A stretch of 64,000 bases of DNA from Pseudomonas fluorescens (GTDB taxonomy: Bacteria > Pseudomonadota > Gammaproteobacteria > Pseudomonadales > Pseudomonadaceae), in NCBI RefSeq assembly GCF_900636825.1, contig NZ_LR134318.1, forward strand, positions 496,001 through 560,000, given 5' to 3'. Below are positions 27,408-37,600 of the stretch, piece by piece. Both the position numbers and the translations under genes were made by a program. Below the pieces are notes generated by a model. It had not been told where the DNA came from, searched no databases, and saw only the letters and a list, made by a program, of their open reading frames with translations. Each line of letters opens with the position of its first letter. Position 1 is the stretch's first letter.

Positions 27408-28579
27408 GGCAATAGTTGCTCCCAGGCCGGAATACCCATCGGCGGCTTCGGCAGCGCCGGCAAAGGTTCAGTGGCTTGCGGCTGAATGCCATCTCGCTGC
27501 AAGGCGGCGATCACGCGATCAGCGAAGTCAGGCGCCAGTGCCAGTTTGGTCGGCCAGCCCACCAGCAGGCGACCGTCTTCGGCGAGGAAGGCGTTGTCCG
27601 GACGTGTCAGCCCGGTTTGCAGTGGCTCGGCACGGTCCACGCGCAGGGTCGTCCATTGCGTGGTGCTGAGGTCGATCCACGGCAGTAGCTGGGCGATTTC
27701 CTTTTGCGCCGTGGCAATCTGCTCGGCCGGCTCGCGGTTCACGCCTTCGCTTTCCGCGATGTCGCCACCCAGGTACCAGACCCAATTGCCGTCGGCGGCC
27801 GGGTGAGTGGTCACGGTGATGCGCGGTTTGGTCCCGCTGCCCAGGCAATGCGCGTACAGCGGTTTGAGGCCGGGGCCTTTGGCGATGATCATGTGCAGCG
27901 GGCGGCGCTGCATGGCCGGGTGCGTCAGGCCCAGTTGCTCGAGTAGTTGCGCGGTACCGGCGCCGGCGCTGAGGACGATGCGCTGTGCACGAATCTCGCG
28001 ACCGTCGACCCTCAGGCCGACCAGCACACCGGCCTCCAACAGTGGCTCGATGGTTTGCCCGGCCAGCAGGCCATCACCGGCCAGATCCGCCAGACGCAGA
28101 ACCAGGCTTGGCACATCGACCACCAGTTCCGCGAGGCGGTAGACCTTGCCTTTGAAGCGTTTGTCTTGGAGGGCCGGCGGCAATTGCTCGCCCTTGACCT
28201 GATCGACGCGGCCGCGCACGGCTTTACTGGCGAAGAAACTGGTGAGGTTGCCGGCCAGCGTGCCGGGCGACCACAAGTAATGCGCTTCGGACAGCAGGCG
28301 CACTCCGGACAGATCCAGTTCACCGCTGCCTGCCAGCGCTTCGCGCCAGCGGCGGGGCATGTCGGCGATGGCTTCCGAGGCCCCGGTCAAGGCGCCGTGC
28401 AGCGCATATTTTGCGCCGCCGTGGATGATCCCCTGGGACTTCACCGTCTGCCCGCCACCGAGGCTGGCGCTTTCCACCAGCACGGTCGAAAAACCCTGAC
28501 GGCGCAGACGTGCATTCAGCCAGAGGCCGGCGACACCAGCGCCGACAATCAGAACGTCGGTGGAAATAACGGATGGCAT
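27404..28579 (-). CDS. FAD-dependent oxidoreductase (DAO family)
   Basis: The 391-residue protein has an N-terminal FAD-binding Rossmann fold with VLIVGAGVAGLWLNARLRRQ (about residues 9-28) and a DAO-type domain (GGGQTVKSQGIIHGGAKYAL). Near the C-terminus, RPDNAFLAEDGRLLVGWPTK resembles the second FAD-contacting segment. It is the first gene of a minus-strand unit with the aldo/keto reductase and the Nudix-like protein. A role in amino acid, sarcosine or glycerol-3-phosphate-like oxidation cannot be chosen from sequence. Confidence 0.85.
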   Translation of the reverse strand: MPSVISTDVLIVGAGVAGLWLNARLRRQGFSTVLVESASLGGGQTVKSQGIIHGGAKYALHGALTGASEAIADMPRRWREALAGSGELDLSGVRLLSEAHYLWSPGTLAGNLTSFFASKAVRGRVDQVKGEQLPPALQDKRFKGKVYRLAELVVDVPSLVLRLADLAGDGLLAGQTIEPLLEAGVLVGLRVDGREIRAQRIVLSAGAGTAQLLEQLGLTHPAMQRRPLHMIIAKGPGLKPLYAHCLGSGTKPRITVTTHPAADGNWVWYLGGDIAESEGVNREPAEQIATAQKEIAQLLPWIDLSTTQWTTLRVDRAEPLQTGLTRPDNAFLAEDGRLLVGWPTKLALAPDFADRVIAALQRDGIQPQATEPLPALPKPPMGIPAWEQLLP

Positions 28580-28674
28580 GCAACGACCTCAGGTGTTCAA
28601 GACGAGGGCGCAGTATACAGACTCGGGAAAGACGCGGATTTGTCGATGATCAACAGGGCGAACACAGAACCCAA

Positions 28675-28765
28675 TGTGGGAGCGAGCCTGCTCGCGATAG
28701 CGGTGTACCAGACGACATAAATGTTGAATGGCAGACCGCTTTCGCGAGCAGGCTCACTCCTACAG
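28675..28765. repeat. REP-like inverted pair (family A)
   Basis: TGTGGGAGCGAGCCTGCTCG (28675-28694) is mirrored by CGCGAGCAGGCTCACTCCTA (about 28743-28762). The spacer shares words with the pair at 1450-1543 (CCAGACGAC, ATGTTGAATG), so both are copies of one longer composite element. Confidence 0.8.
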
Positions 28766-28781
28766 GGGAATGTGTTTGGCT

Positions 28782-29114
28782 TTAATGACCGGCGGTTTTC
28801 GAAAACAGCTGAATGACGACAACCCCCAGCACGATCAACGCCATCCCCAGCATCGCCGGCACGTCGAGTTTCTGTCCGTAGATGAACAGCGCCGCCACGC
28901 TGACCATCACAATGCCCATTCCGGCCCAGACCGCATAGGCAACGCCGACCGGCACCGTGCGCACCACCAGGGTCAGCATCCAGAACGCAATGGCGTAGCC
29001 GACGATGACCAGCACCAATGGCAGCGGCGTGCTGAAGCCTTTGACCGCTTTCATCGAGACGGTGGCGATCACTTCGGCGCAGATGGCAATGGCCAAGTAG
29101 GCATAGGCGTTCAT
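28782..29114 (-). CDS. Small multidrug resistance transporter (EmrE type)
   Basis: The 110-residue protein has four membrane helices and the conserved Glu in the first (AYLAIAICAEVIATVSMKA, Glu14) that binds proton or cation. WAGMGIVMVSVAALFIYGQK and the last helix MLGMALIVLGVVVIQLFS follow the EmrE/Qac pattern rather than the guanidinium exporter (Gdx) pattern. ATG 29114 is chosen because the family starts at MNAYAYLAIA; the upstream extension crosses the regulatory region. It is divergent from a LysR gene that probably controls it. Confidence 0.85.
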   Translation of the reverse strand: MNAYAYLAIAICAEVIATVSMKAVKGFSTPLPLVLVIVGYAIAFWMLTLVVRTVPVGVAYAVWAGMGIVMVSVAALFIYGQKLDVPAMLGMALIVLGVVVIQLFSKTAGH

Positions 29115-29168
29115 GGTTCGTACCCTCAAATAAAACGTGACTGGCTGAGGCGGCATTCTAGTGAATCG

Positions 29169-29206
29169 TCAGATGGGGTAAAGTCATTACCTATCTGATT
29201 CAGAGA
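29169..29206. promoter_or_regulatory. Dyad-symmetric operator candidate between the SMR and LysR genes
   Basis: In the 107-base divergent intergenic region, TCAGATGGGGTAA and TTACCTATCTGA form an interrupted inverted repeat (29169-29198). It is followed by a second perfect small palindrome TCTGATTCAGA (29194-29204). Paired dyads of this kind suit LysR-type regulator binding (T-N11-A sites). Binding is inferred. Confidence 0.5.
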
Positions 29207-29221
29207 TGGGTTGACTGCGCT

Positions 29222-30118
29222 ATGCAATGGGATCTGCAACAACTTCGCCTATTCATCGGCGTAGCCGAACAGCGTTCGTTCTCGGCGGTGGCGCGTCAGC
29301 AGCGCAAGGCACAATCGGCCATCAGCACTGCGATTGCACAGCTCGAAGATGACCTGGGTGTCAGCCTGTTCGAGCGTAGCAGCGGGCGCCAGCCGAGCCT
29401 CACCGAAGCGGGGGAGGCGCTGCTCGAAGAGGCGCGAGAAGTGTTGCGCCAATGCGAGCGCCTCAACGGCCGCGCGATGGCCATGATGCGCGGGCAGGAA
29501 GCCCAGTTGCGCGTGGCTCAGGATGAGGCGATGCCCTATCAGGCGCTGGTGGAAAGTTTCAGTGCGCTGGCCGAGCAGTTTCCCAGTCTCGAAGTGCAAT
29601 TGACCAGCGCCGCGCAAGGTGAGGTCGCGCGAAAACTGGTGGAGCGCCGCGCTGATCTCGGTCTGCTGTTCTATCACGACGAAATCCCCGAAGCGTTGGA
29701 ACGCAGGGTGCTCGGCAGTGTGGAAATGGTCACGGTGTGCGGCATCCATCACCCGTTGGCGAAACAGGCCTACGTCACCTGTGAGCAACTGGCGCAGCAT
29801 CGGCAATTGTTGATGTCCACGCAAACCAGCGTCTATCCCGGCAATGAGCCAGCCAGCCCGCAAGTCTGGCGCGCCGACAGTTTCTATGTGATGGCCGAAT
29901 GGCTGGTGCGCGACCTCGGCTGGGCCTGGTTGCCGCGGCATGTGGTGCAGTATTCGGCGTATCAAGGCTCGATGGTCGAACTCGACAGCGAATGGACGCC
30001 GCCGGCCCTGGTGGTCGAGCTGGTCTGGCGCCGCGACGAGCCCCTCGGCCCGGCCGCGCGGTGGCTGGCCGAACGATTTGCCGTGCACTTGCGCGCGATC
30101 GGCGACAAAAGCCGATAA
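29222..30118 (+). CDS. LysR-family transcriptional regulator
   Basis: A 298-residue LysR regulator: the N-terminal winged helix is visible (LRLFIGVAEQRSFSAVARQQ, RKAQSAISTAIAQLEDDLGV, LFERSSG; residues ~6-60) and the effector-binding domain begins near residue 90 (QLRVAQDEAMPYQALVESF). It is divergent from the SMR pump gene, so it probably regulates that pump and itself. The gene ends 11 bases before waaA. The inducer is unknown. Confidence 0.88.
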   Translation: MQWDLQQLRLFIGVAEQRSFSAVARQQRKAQSAISTAIAQLEDDLGVSLFERSSGRQPSLTEAGEALLEEAREVLRQCERLNGRAMAMMRGQEAQLRVAQDEAMPYQALVESFSALAEQFPSLEVQLTSAAQGEVARKLVERRADLGLLFYHDEIPEALERRVLGSVEMVTVCGIHHPLAKQAYVTCEQLAQHRQLLMSTQTSVYPGNEPASPQVWRADSFYVMAEWLVRDLGWAWLPRHVVQYSAYQGSMVELDSEWTPPALVVELVWRRDEPLGPAARWLAERFAVHLRAIGDKSR

Positions 30119-30129
30119 ACTCCGCCGCC

Positions 30130-31404
30130 ATGAATAGAACTCTCTACACCGCGCTGTTTTACCTGGGGCTGCCATTGGTGGCGATTCGGCTATGGCTGCG
30201 AGCGCGCAAAGCGCCGGCGTATGCCAAGCGGATTGGCGAACGGTTTTCCTGCGGGATGCCGACGCTGCAGCCCGGCGGCATCTGGGTTCACGCGGTGTCG
30301 GTGGGCGAAAGCATCGCCGCGGCACCGATGATTCGCGGGTTGCTGCAGCGTTATCCACAGTTGCCGATCACGGTGACCTGCATGACTCCGACCGGCTCGG
30401 AGCGCATTCAAGCGTTGTTTGCCGACGAGCCGCGCATCCAGCACTGCTATCTGCCGTACGACTTGCCATGTGCGGCCGCGCGGTTTCTCGATCGCGCCCG
30501 GCCGAAGCTTGCAGTGATCATGGAAACCGAGCTGTGGCCCAACCACATTCATCAGTGCGCCAAACGCGGTATTCCGGTGGCGCTGGCCAATGGACGTTTG
30601 TCCGAACGTTCGGCGCGCGGTTATGGCCGCTTCAAAAAACTGACTGCGCCGATGCTCGCAGAAATGAGTTTTTTTGCCGTGCAGACTGAAGCAGAAGCCC
30701 AGCGCTTCCGCGATTTGGGCGCGCGTCCGGAAACGGTTGAGGTCACCGGTTCGATCAAATTCGACCTGACCATCGACCCACGACTGTTGCAGCGCGCCGC
30801 CCAATTACGTAGCCAATGGCAGGCGCTGCAGCGGCCAGTGTGGATCGCGGCCAGCACTCATGAGGGTGAAGACGAAGTGGTGCTCGCGGCCCATCGTCGC
30901 TTGTTGGCCAATCATCCCGATGCGCTGTTGATTCTGGTGCCGCGCCATCCGGAGCGCTTCAGCTCGGTTTTCGAGCTGTGTCAGCGCGAAGGCTTCGCCA
31001 CGGTGCGTCGCTCGACAGGCGTGGATGTCGATGCGCAAACCTCGGTATTACTCGGCGACACCATGGGCGAGTTGCTGTTCCTGTATGCCTTGGCGGACAG
31101 CGCTTTTGTCGGCGGCAGTCTGGTGCCAAACGGCGGCCACAATCTGCTCGAACCGGCTGCGCTGGCGAAACCGGTGATCAGCGGCCCGCACCTGTTCAAC
31201 TTCCTCGATATCGCCGCGCAGATGCGGGACGGCGGGGCCTTGGTGGAAGTGGACGACGCCGAGGGGCTGGCGATTGAAGTGCAGCGCTTGTTCGAATTGC
31301 CGCGTGACGCCCAGCGCATGGCCGAGGCCGGGCTGGCGGTGATGCGCCGCAATCAGGGGGCGTTGCAGCGTTTGCTGGATGGCTTGGGACGGCTTATCAA
31401 GTAA
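30130..31404 (+). CDS. waaA: 3-deoxy-D-manno-octulosonic acid (Kdo) transferase
   Basis: WaaA (KdtA) attaches Kdo to lipid IVA at the inner membrane, the first core step. The 424-residue GT30 protein has an N-terminal membrane anchor (LYTALFYLGLPLVAIRLWLR), the catalytic Glu in HAVSVGESIAAAPMI (about residues 56-70), METELWPNHI, and the C-terminal SFVGGSLVPNGGHNLLEPAA. The ATG at 30130 is chosen on these grounds; the open frame extends upstream only as an overlap with the LysR gene. It completes the LPS inner-core set in this window. Confidence 0.95.
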   Translation: MNRTLYTALFYLGLPLVAIRLWLRARKAPAYAKRIGERFSCGMPTLQPGGIWVHAVSVGESIAAAPMIRGLLQRYPQLPITVTCMTPTGSERIQALFADEPRIQHCYLPYDLPCAAARFLDRARPKLAVIMETELWPNHIHQCAKRGIPVALANGRLSERSARGYGRFKKLTAPMLAEMSFFAVQTEAEAQRFRDLGARPETVEVTGSIKFDLTIDPRLLQRAAQLRSQWQALQRPVWIAASTHEGEDEVVLAAHRRLLANHPDALLILVPRHPERFSSVFELCQREGFATVRRSTGVDVDAQTSVLLGDTMGELLFLYALADSAFVGGSLVPNGGHNLLEPAALAKPVISGPHLFNFLDIAAQMRDGGALVEVDDAEGLAIEVQRLFELPRDAQRMAEAGLAVMRRNQGALQRLLDGLGRLIK

Positions 31405-31419
31405 GTCCGGAACAAAACG

Positions 31420-31493
31420 AAAAGATCGCAGCGTGCCGCAGCTCCTACAGGAAGTATTCCAACTGCAGGAGCTGCGGCACGCTGCGATCTTTT
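31420..31493. repeat. REP-like hairpin (family B)
   Basis: AAAAGATCGCAGCGTGCCGC and its mirror GCGGCACGCTGCGATCTTTT flank a short spacer, with CAGCTCCTACAG and TGCAGGAGCTG extending the arms. It is a nearly perfect inverted repeat with arms of about 28 bases after waaA and belongs to the TAGGAGCTGCCG...GCGATCTTTT family seen five times in the window. Confidence 0.8.
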
Positions 31494-31551
31494 GCTTTTG
31501 AGGCTTGAGGCCGGGCATTCAACGGCGCCACGCCCGCCGTCGCAGTGACCC

Positions 31552-31582
31552 AAAAAAGCCGACAGTGATGTCGGCTTTTTTG
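31552..31582. terminator. Bidirectional rho-independent terminator
   Basis: AAAAAAGCCGACA, a three- to four-base loop and TGTCGGCTTTTTT form a perfect stem flanked by A and T runs. It insulates waaA from the T6SS island. Confidence 0.88.
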
Positions 31583-31751
31583 TGCCTGTCGCCCAGCCGA
31601 TTTTCGTACGGGAAGTTTCCTTCCGACTTTCAGGAAGCACCCTACATAAATCGGTTTTTCACCTTGATAGCGTGCCCGGCAGTCCTCGCGAGCACAGACC
31701 AGGGACGGTTTTCACATCGCGCTCTTTTCCTCTTTGCTTAAGGATAAGCGT

Positions 31752-33695
31752 ATGTTTCCGTCCGCCAATGCAGCGCATTTTGCGTTACAGATTCCTGGGA
31801 TACGTCACGATTTCAAAGTGCTGGCCTTCAACGGAACCGAAGCGATCAGCACCCTCTACCGCATCGACATCGAACTGGTCAGCGAGCACCCGGATTTCGA
31901 TCTGGAGAGTTTGCTCAGCCAACCGGCGTTTCTGCAATTTGGCCTCAACGGCGAAGGCATTCACGGGCGCATTGAAGACGTGTTGGTCGGCGAGGCCGGC
32001 AAACGCCTGACCCGCTATCACCTGACGCTGGTGCCGGCGCTGTATTACTTGCAGTTCAGCCACGATCAGCGGATTTTCCAGCAGCGCACAGTGCCGCAGA
32101 TCATCGCGCAGGTGCTAAGCAAACATGGCATCCAAGCTGACGCATTCACCTTTCACGTCAATGCCAACGCGCCTCGTGACTACTGCACTCAGTACGCCGA
32201 ATCGGATTTTGAGTTCATCCAGAGGTTATGCGCCGAGGACGGCATCGCTTGGCATCACCAGCATTCGGCGGACGGCCATCTGCTGGTCTTCACCGACGAT
32301 CAGGTGTTTCTGCCCAAACTCGGCGCCACTCGGTATCAGCAGGATTCCGGCATGGTCGCCGAGCATTCGGTGGTCAGTCGTTTCAGCGTGCGAACCAGCA
32401 CCCGCACGAGCACCGTTACCCGTCGCGACTATGATTTGAAGCGCCCAAGTCTGCTGCTCGAAAGCCACTTCACCGCCGAGTTCACCCCGTCGCTGGAGGA
32501 CTATCGCTACCCGCTGTTGATCGACAACGAAAAGTCCGGCAAGCGAATGGCTCGGCAGGCCCTGGAGCGCCATCGCACCGACTATGAATTGGGCGAAGGA
32601 CAAAGCGATCAGGCAAATCTGCGCTGTGGTCATCTCTTCGAAATCACCGAACACCCGCGCAAAAGCTGCAACGAGCTGTGGTTATTGCGCAGCGTTTCGC
32701 ACACCGGCCGACAGCCACAAGTGCTCGAAGAGTCAGTCACAAGCGACACCCAAGCCGCTGATGGCTTCACCCAAGGTTATCGCAACACCTTCAGCGTGAT
32801 CCCCGCCGAAGTGGTGTTTCGCCCACCGTTGCCAGCGCCACGTCGCCCGCTGGTGTGTCAGACCGCACGGGTCACCGGGCCGGCTCATGAAGAAACGCAT
32901 TGCGATGAATTCGGCCGCGTCAAATGCGAGTTCAATTGGGACCGCGCCGAACTCAACAGCGAACGCAGCAGTTGCTGGATCCGGGTGGCGTCGAGCTGGG
33001 CCGGTGATAGCTTCGGCTCCGTGACCATCCCGCGCATCGGCATGGAAGTCGTGGTGACCTTTCTTGAAGGTGACCCGGACAAGCCGCTAATCACCGGTTG
33101 CGTGCCAAACAAAGTCAAATCTGCGCCCTACACCTTGCCCGAACACAAGACCAGAACCGTGCTGCGCAGCCACAGTTCACCGCACACCGGCGGCTACAAC
33201 GAACTGATGATCGAAGACCGCGCCGGCCAGGAAAAAATCTACCTGCGCGCCGAGCGTGATTACGAGCAACTGATCCTCAATGACAGCCGGAGCCTGATTC
33301 GCCACGACCGTTTCCAGCAGGTCGACAACCACAGCAGCAGCCTGATCAAGGCTGACGAACGACATACAACCGACGGTACGCGCAACACGGTGATCGGCAG
33401 CGACGATCTGCTCACGATCAGCGGCAACAGCAGCACCACGGCGGACGGCACGCTGGTGATTGCGGCCGGCCCGCATGCACGGGTTACCGCCAGCCAAGTG
33501 GTCATTGATGCCAGTGCGAGCCTGACGCTGGCCGCTGGCGGCCATCATATTGTGGTCAACGCGGCCGGGATCTTCAGCAGTGTCCCCATCGTCGAGGGCG
33601 GCGCGCCGATGGCGGGTGTGGCGGCGCAGTTGGCGTTGGGGGCACTGCCCCATGATTTTCAGGCTTCGCTTGCGCTGTCCATTCCCGCGCACTAA
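31752..33695 (+). CDS. vgrG: Type VI secretion spike protein VgrG
   Basis: VgrG trimers cap the T6SS tube and carry effectors out of the cell. The 647-residue protein has the gp27-like N-terminal part (FKVLAFNGTEAISTLYRIDI; ADSFEFIQR-type SDFEFIQRLCAEDGIAWHHQ) and the gp5 OB-fold region CDEFGRVKCEFNWDRAELNS with SSWAGDSFGSVTIPRIGMEV (about residues 410-440). The end is a repetitive beta-helix tip (TLVIAAGPHARVTASQVVID) without an extra effector domain. ATG 31752 follows AAGGA. It heads an operon with adaptor, effector and immunity genes; no other T6SS structural gene is in the window. Confidence 0.94.
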   Translation: MFPSANAAHFALQIPGIRHDFKVLAFNGTEAISTLYRIDIELVSEHPDFDLESLLSQPAFLQFGLNGEGIHGRIEDVLVGEAGKRLTRYHLTLVPALYYLQFSHDQRIFQQRTVPQIIAQVLSKHGIQADAFTFHVNANAPRDYCTQYAESDFEFIQRLCAEDGIAWHHQHSADGHLLVFTDDQVFLPKLGATRYQQDSGMVAEHSVVSRFSVRTSTRTSTVTRRDYDLKRPSLLLESHFTAEFTPSLEDYRYPLLIDNEKSGKRMARQALERHRTDYELGEGQSDQANLRCGHLFEITEHPRKSCNELWLLRSVSHTGRQPQVLEESVTSDTQAADGFTQGYRNTFSVIPAEVVFRPPLPAPRRPLVCQTARVTGPAHEETHCDEFGRVKCEFNWDRAELNSERSSCWIRVASSWAGDSFGSVTIPRIGMEVVVTFLEGDPDKPLITGCVPNKVKSAPYTLPEHKTRTVLRSHSSPHTGGYNELMIEDRAGQEKIYLRAERDYEQLILNDSRSLIRHDRFQQVDNHSSSLIKADERHTTDGTRNTVIGSDDLLTISGNSSTTADGTLVIAAGPHARVTASQVVIDASASLTLAAGGHHIVVNAAGIFSSVPIVEGGAPMAGVAAQLALGALPHDFQASLALSIPAH

Positions 33696-33768
33696 CGGCG
33701 CTGGCTCAGGCAGCAGGCCAAGCAAATTCGGTCTGTGCCGTGTGCGAAAAACTGACGCAGGTGAACGC

Positions 33769-34602
33769 ATGAGCCAGGCGTATCTATTGCTGGATCGCAT
33801 CCAGATTGAAAACCTTGCCGATCGCCTGTTCGAACTGACGGGCGGCGCGACGGTTCACTCGCTTTATCAACGCACCGCCTACAGCGCCGTGGACAAGGCT
33901 GGGCCATTGCTGGTGGTTGTTAACCCCGACAGCCCGCTGGCGAAGGTGTTCTGGCAGGAGTGGAGCATGACGGCGGGCATTTGGCTGGAGTCGCCGGACG
34001 ACGAGGATCAAGTGCTGGAACATTTGCGTGGTCTGATTCACGTCCGCGTGCCGGGTGAAGCTACGGTTCTGTTTCGTTTTTACGACCCACGTATCACCGC
34101 GTTGTGGCTAAGGGATTTGCCCGCTCTGGAGCGGGATCGATTGATGGGGCCGGTACGGCTGATACAGCTACCGGATTCGCCGATCCACCAGCAAACCGAG
34201 CAACCGGCGATCCCGTATGCGAACAGGCCGTGGCTGTCGTTAACCGCGGAACACCTCGTTCACCTGAGCACTGCCAAGCGCCAGTCCTTCACCCGCCAGT
34301 TGATCGAACACGCTCAACGCTATTACCCCCAATACCTGCAATCACTGGATTCGGCTGCTTTGCAGCAATGGGCCGTGGACTGTCAGGCCAGCGCTGCCCG
34401 CAGCGGCTTCAGTGCCGTCGATGAAGTCTTGCTCTGGGCGCGATTCTTCGCAGTGCTGGGCGCGGGCTTCCCCGAGGGTCCGGAGCTCAGCGCGTACCGG
34501 CAGTTGCTGGCCGAACCCGGAGTTTTGCCACGTCAGCGTCTGGACAACCTCAACGATGCATTGACGCACCAGTTGCTGATCGACAAGGAATCCGCCCTAT
34601 GA
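33769..34602 (+). CDS. DUF4123 T6SS effector adaptor (Tap/TEC type)
   Basis: DUF4123 proteins bind an effector and load it on its cognate VgrG. The 277-residue product opens MSQAYLLLDRIQIENLADRL and carries the typical LLVVVNPDSPLAKVF and VLFRFYDPRITALWLRDLPA (about residues 97-122). It lies 73 bases downstream of vgrG and overlaps the effector gene by four bases (ATGA). The ATG at 33769 follows CAGGTGA; the upstream in-frame extension overlaps vgrG and is not conserved-looking. Confidence 0.88.
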   Translation: MSQAYLLLDRIQIENLADRLFELTGGATVHSLYQRTAYSAVDKAGPLLVVVNPDSPLAKVFWQEWSMTAGIWLESPDDEDQVLEHLRGLIHVRVPGEATVLFRFYDPRITALWLRDLPALERDRLMGPVRLIQLPDSPIHQQTEQPAIPYANRPWLSLTAEHLVHLSTAKRQSFTRQLIEHAQRYYPQYLQSLDSAALQQWAVDCQASAARSGFSAVDEVLLWARFFAVLGAGFPEGPELSAYRQLLAEPGVLPRQRLDNLNDALTHQLLIDKESAL

Positions 34603-37600
34603 GCGCCGAAAAACTGGCCATGGTCGACGAGGCCGCGCAGGCTGAACGCGCCGCCAAATCCCAGCCAACTGTAGACATCAACAGCATGGTGCAACCGTGT
34701 CCGGCCAGTCAGCCCGAACTGTTTGTGGTGCCGGTGCGCTACGCGCTGGCGCATGAAAAAGCTGAGCATGCTTGTTGCCTTCCGGGTGTCACGCCCCAAA
34801 GGCGCCCGATGGCGGTACGTCGTTTGCGCGCGGGGTTTGTGTATGTCTGGCAGCATCAGGGTCCACTCAGGCGTTTTGTCGTCTCGCCGCAAGGGCTGTT
34901 GCAGGAACAGATGTTGGACGCCGAGCCTGTGTTGGTGCCTGACGCAACGCTCATGGGCCTGGCACTGCAAAAAATCCACGACGCCTGGATGCTTTTCAGC
35001 GAATTCCCCTTGAGCCTCGAACACTGCCAGTCGTTGAGCGACAGCAGCACCCAACGCACTCAGCACATGCGCCGCATCGCCCTGCGCACGGTAGCCGATG
35101 AGTTGCAGGCCCCGCATTGTCCGCCATTGGACAAAGCCGATGAGGTCATGGCCGAACTCATCCCCGACACCTACGCCCGTTCGATGAAAGCCGATCAACA
35201 GAACAACCCTGACGACACCGATGCCCTTGGCGCGACGCTGTTAAAGGATCCGACGCCGGCCAACATCAAAGCCTACACCGACGCGATGCACCGTGCCCGA
35301 GCGCGCGAGGTGTTTCTCGCTCAACATCCCGCCGCCAGCGATCTACCGCCGGGCGAGTGGAGCGCCGAGCCATGGGACGGGCAGGGCACGCGAAACTGGC
35401 TCGACAACGCCAAGACGCAAAGTGAGGGGCGGTATGCCGTTTTCGCCTGCCTGGACGACGATCTGGGTGTGTTGCGCGATATCAATCGTGAGCAGGAGCA
35501 GATAGAAACGGGCCACGAAAAATGGCTTGGCGAGAACAGTCTGCGTCTGAGCATCGGCGGCTTTGTGTGCAGCTTGATCACTGAAGATGGCGCCGAGCTG
35601 GCGGGCAACCTGAGTTATCGCTACAAGGATCGCGACATCAGCCTCACGCCCGAGCAGGGGCAGGTCATGCTCGATACCCAGCATCGTCTCGATGAACAAC
35701 TCCGGGCTGAAACCCAGGATCGTCAATACGGCGGTCGACCGACCCAGGCCGAAGCTGCCGCCCGGGATGCGCGTATTGCGGCGATCATCGATCCGGTGCG
35801 GGCGTTTATACCGGCGGATCTGTACTACGAGGCAGAGTTCGTAGTCCGTGAATACCGCGCGCAAAAACAATCCAATCTCAACAATCACGCATTCGGCGCC
35901 AAGGTCGGCCAGTACATCGACCTCGATGCGATGAATGCATGGTTCACCGACACCGCCGCCGGCCACTTCCAACTACTCGAACAGCGCCACACCGCGCTGT
36001 TCGCCGACCGTGGCGTGTATCTGCAACGCTCGGTCAGCGGCACCTGGTTTGTTGATTACGACGATCTCGAAACCCGCCATTGGCTGACCGAACTCGCCAT
36101 CGGCTGCCTGACTGCGCAATGCCTCCGCGCCCAAGGCGCCGAGCAATACGCCGACTACGTGCGCGCTGCCGATGGCGGCGCGCTCAGCCAACTGTTCAAC
36201 GCCTGGACGCCGTCGCTTGAGGCTGCCGTCAACAACGCATCACGCCTGAGCGAGCTGATGGCCGCGCTGTCCGTCGACAACATCACCGCCACGCATCAAG
36301 CCTTGGCGCCGTTGAGCGTGGTGGTGCTGGACCACATCGCAACGATGGCCCGTGACGCGGCCAGCCCATGGAACATGCTGGTCAATCGGCTGGGCGCGGC
36401 GTTGTTGTTGCTCAAGGGCGAGAAGGGCTTCAGCACCTCGTGGATGAGCATTTTCATCGCCGCGAGGCTGGGTGGCGAGAGCCGTTTGCAATCGGTCACC
36501 GAGGGCGCGCGGCCAGTGTGGCGGCTGTCGGGCCAGCGGGCCGAGGCGTTGGGGGAATGGGTGAACAAGACGGGCAAAGCCATTGGTGTCGGGCGGGCGG
36601 AGCGGATACGGAATGCGCCCGCAGTGGTGAACAGCGGCGGAGTGGTGCCGTTGGCAGCGCTGCTGCTGAACGTGGTGAATGTGCAGAACTATTTGAGCGA
36701 CGCCGGGGTGCTGGAGGGGATGGAGGCGCGAAGGGTGAATGACACGGTTTCGGCGAGTTTGTATGGGGCGGCGGCTTTGGTGGCGGTGGTGGATAGTCAG
36801 GTGCGGTTGGGGTTGGGGGTTAAGGAGTTTGGTAAGGGGCGGTCTATGGTTCCGACGCTTACTTTGTTTGGTGGGGTGATTGGTGCACTTTCTACTGGTG
36901 CTGCGATAAACGAATTTCAGGCTTTGAGATCTCAACTGGAAAATGCCCAGAACCAAGTCGATCCATGGATGCAAATCCGTCAGATCGCTGTCGGAGGACA
37001 GGTAGCGGCCTTCGGTGCTCAAGCGATGTTAGGGTTTGGCTACACCGCCCGAGCCTTGGCAGGATCAATAACAGCGGAAGTCGCCATCTTGCGTTACACG
37101 CTTTATATGGGCCCGTTGAACTGGATTATTGCCGCATTAGGTCTGCTGTACCTGACAGCATGGTTCTTCGAAAAAACGCCGCTGCAAAATTTCCTGAACA
37201 ACTGCTGTTGGTCCAAGACGCGGGCCATCGATCTGGGACCCATAGCGCCCAAAGCACAGCAGGACGAACTCGACCGTTTGTACCTCATTCTTTATACGCC
37301 TCGCGTCAGCATGGAAAGCAGCTCCAGGCCGGCGCCTGATAATGGCCGTTCCGGTCTGGCTTTCGTCAGCGCCATCGACTCTCTGATCATCGACTTGCCA
37401 GGCGCTGAGCCAAACAGTGCCTACCTGGAACTGAGCATGGTCGGAGACCCGGTGGATACTCAGGGGTACCGATATCTGATCAAAAACAGCCCCTCCAATG
37501 GCTATAAAGCACCGCGACCATGGCGAGACATGGCCCCGCACTGGCTGTCCAGCAGCCGTTGTGAGTGGATTCCGGTCAAGGAAGGACAAGGCCTTAGACT

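Larger units (their letters stand above)
31405..31751. other. Intergenic region between waaA and vgrG
   Basis: This 347-base gap holds a REP-type hairpin (31420-31493) and a strong terminator (31553-31582). The remaining ~170 bases before vgrG contain no gene or recognisable promoter box; only a short dyad GGAAGTTTCCTTCC near 31611-31624 stands out. Confidence 0.7.

Noticed and set aside
31583..31751. Sigma-54 promoter before vgrG
   Set aside because: No convincing TGGCAC-N5-TTGCA element could be found.
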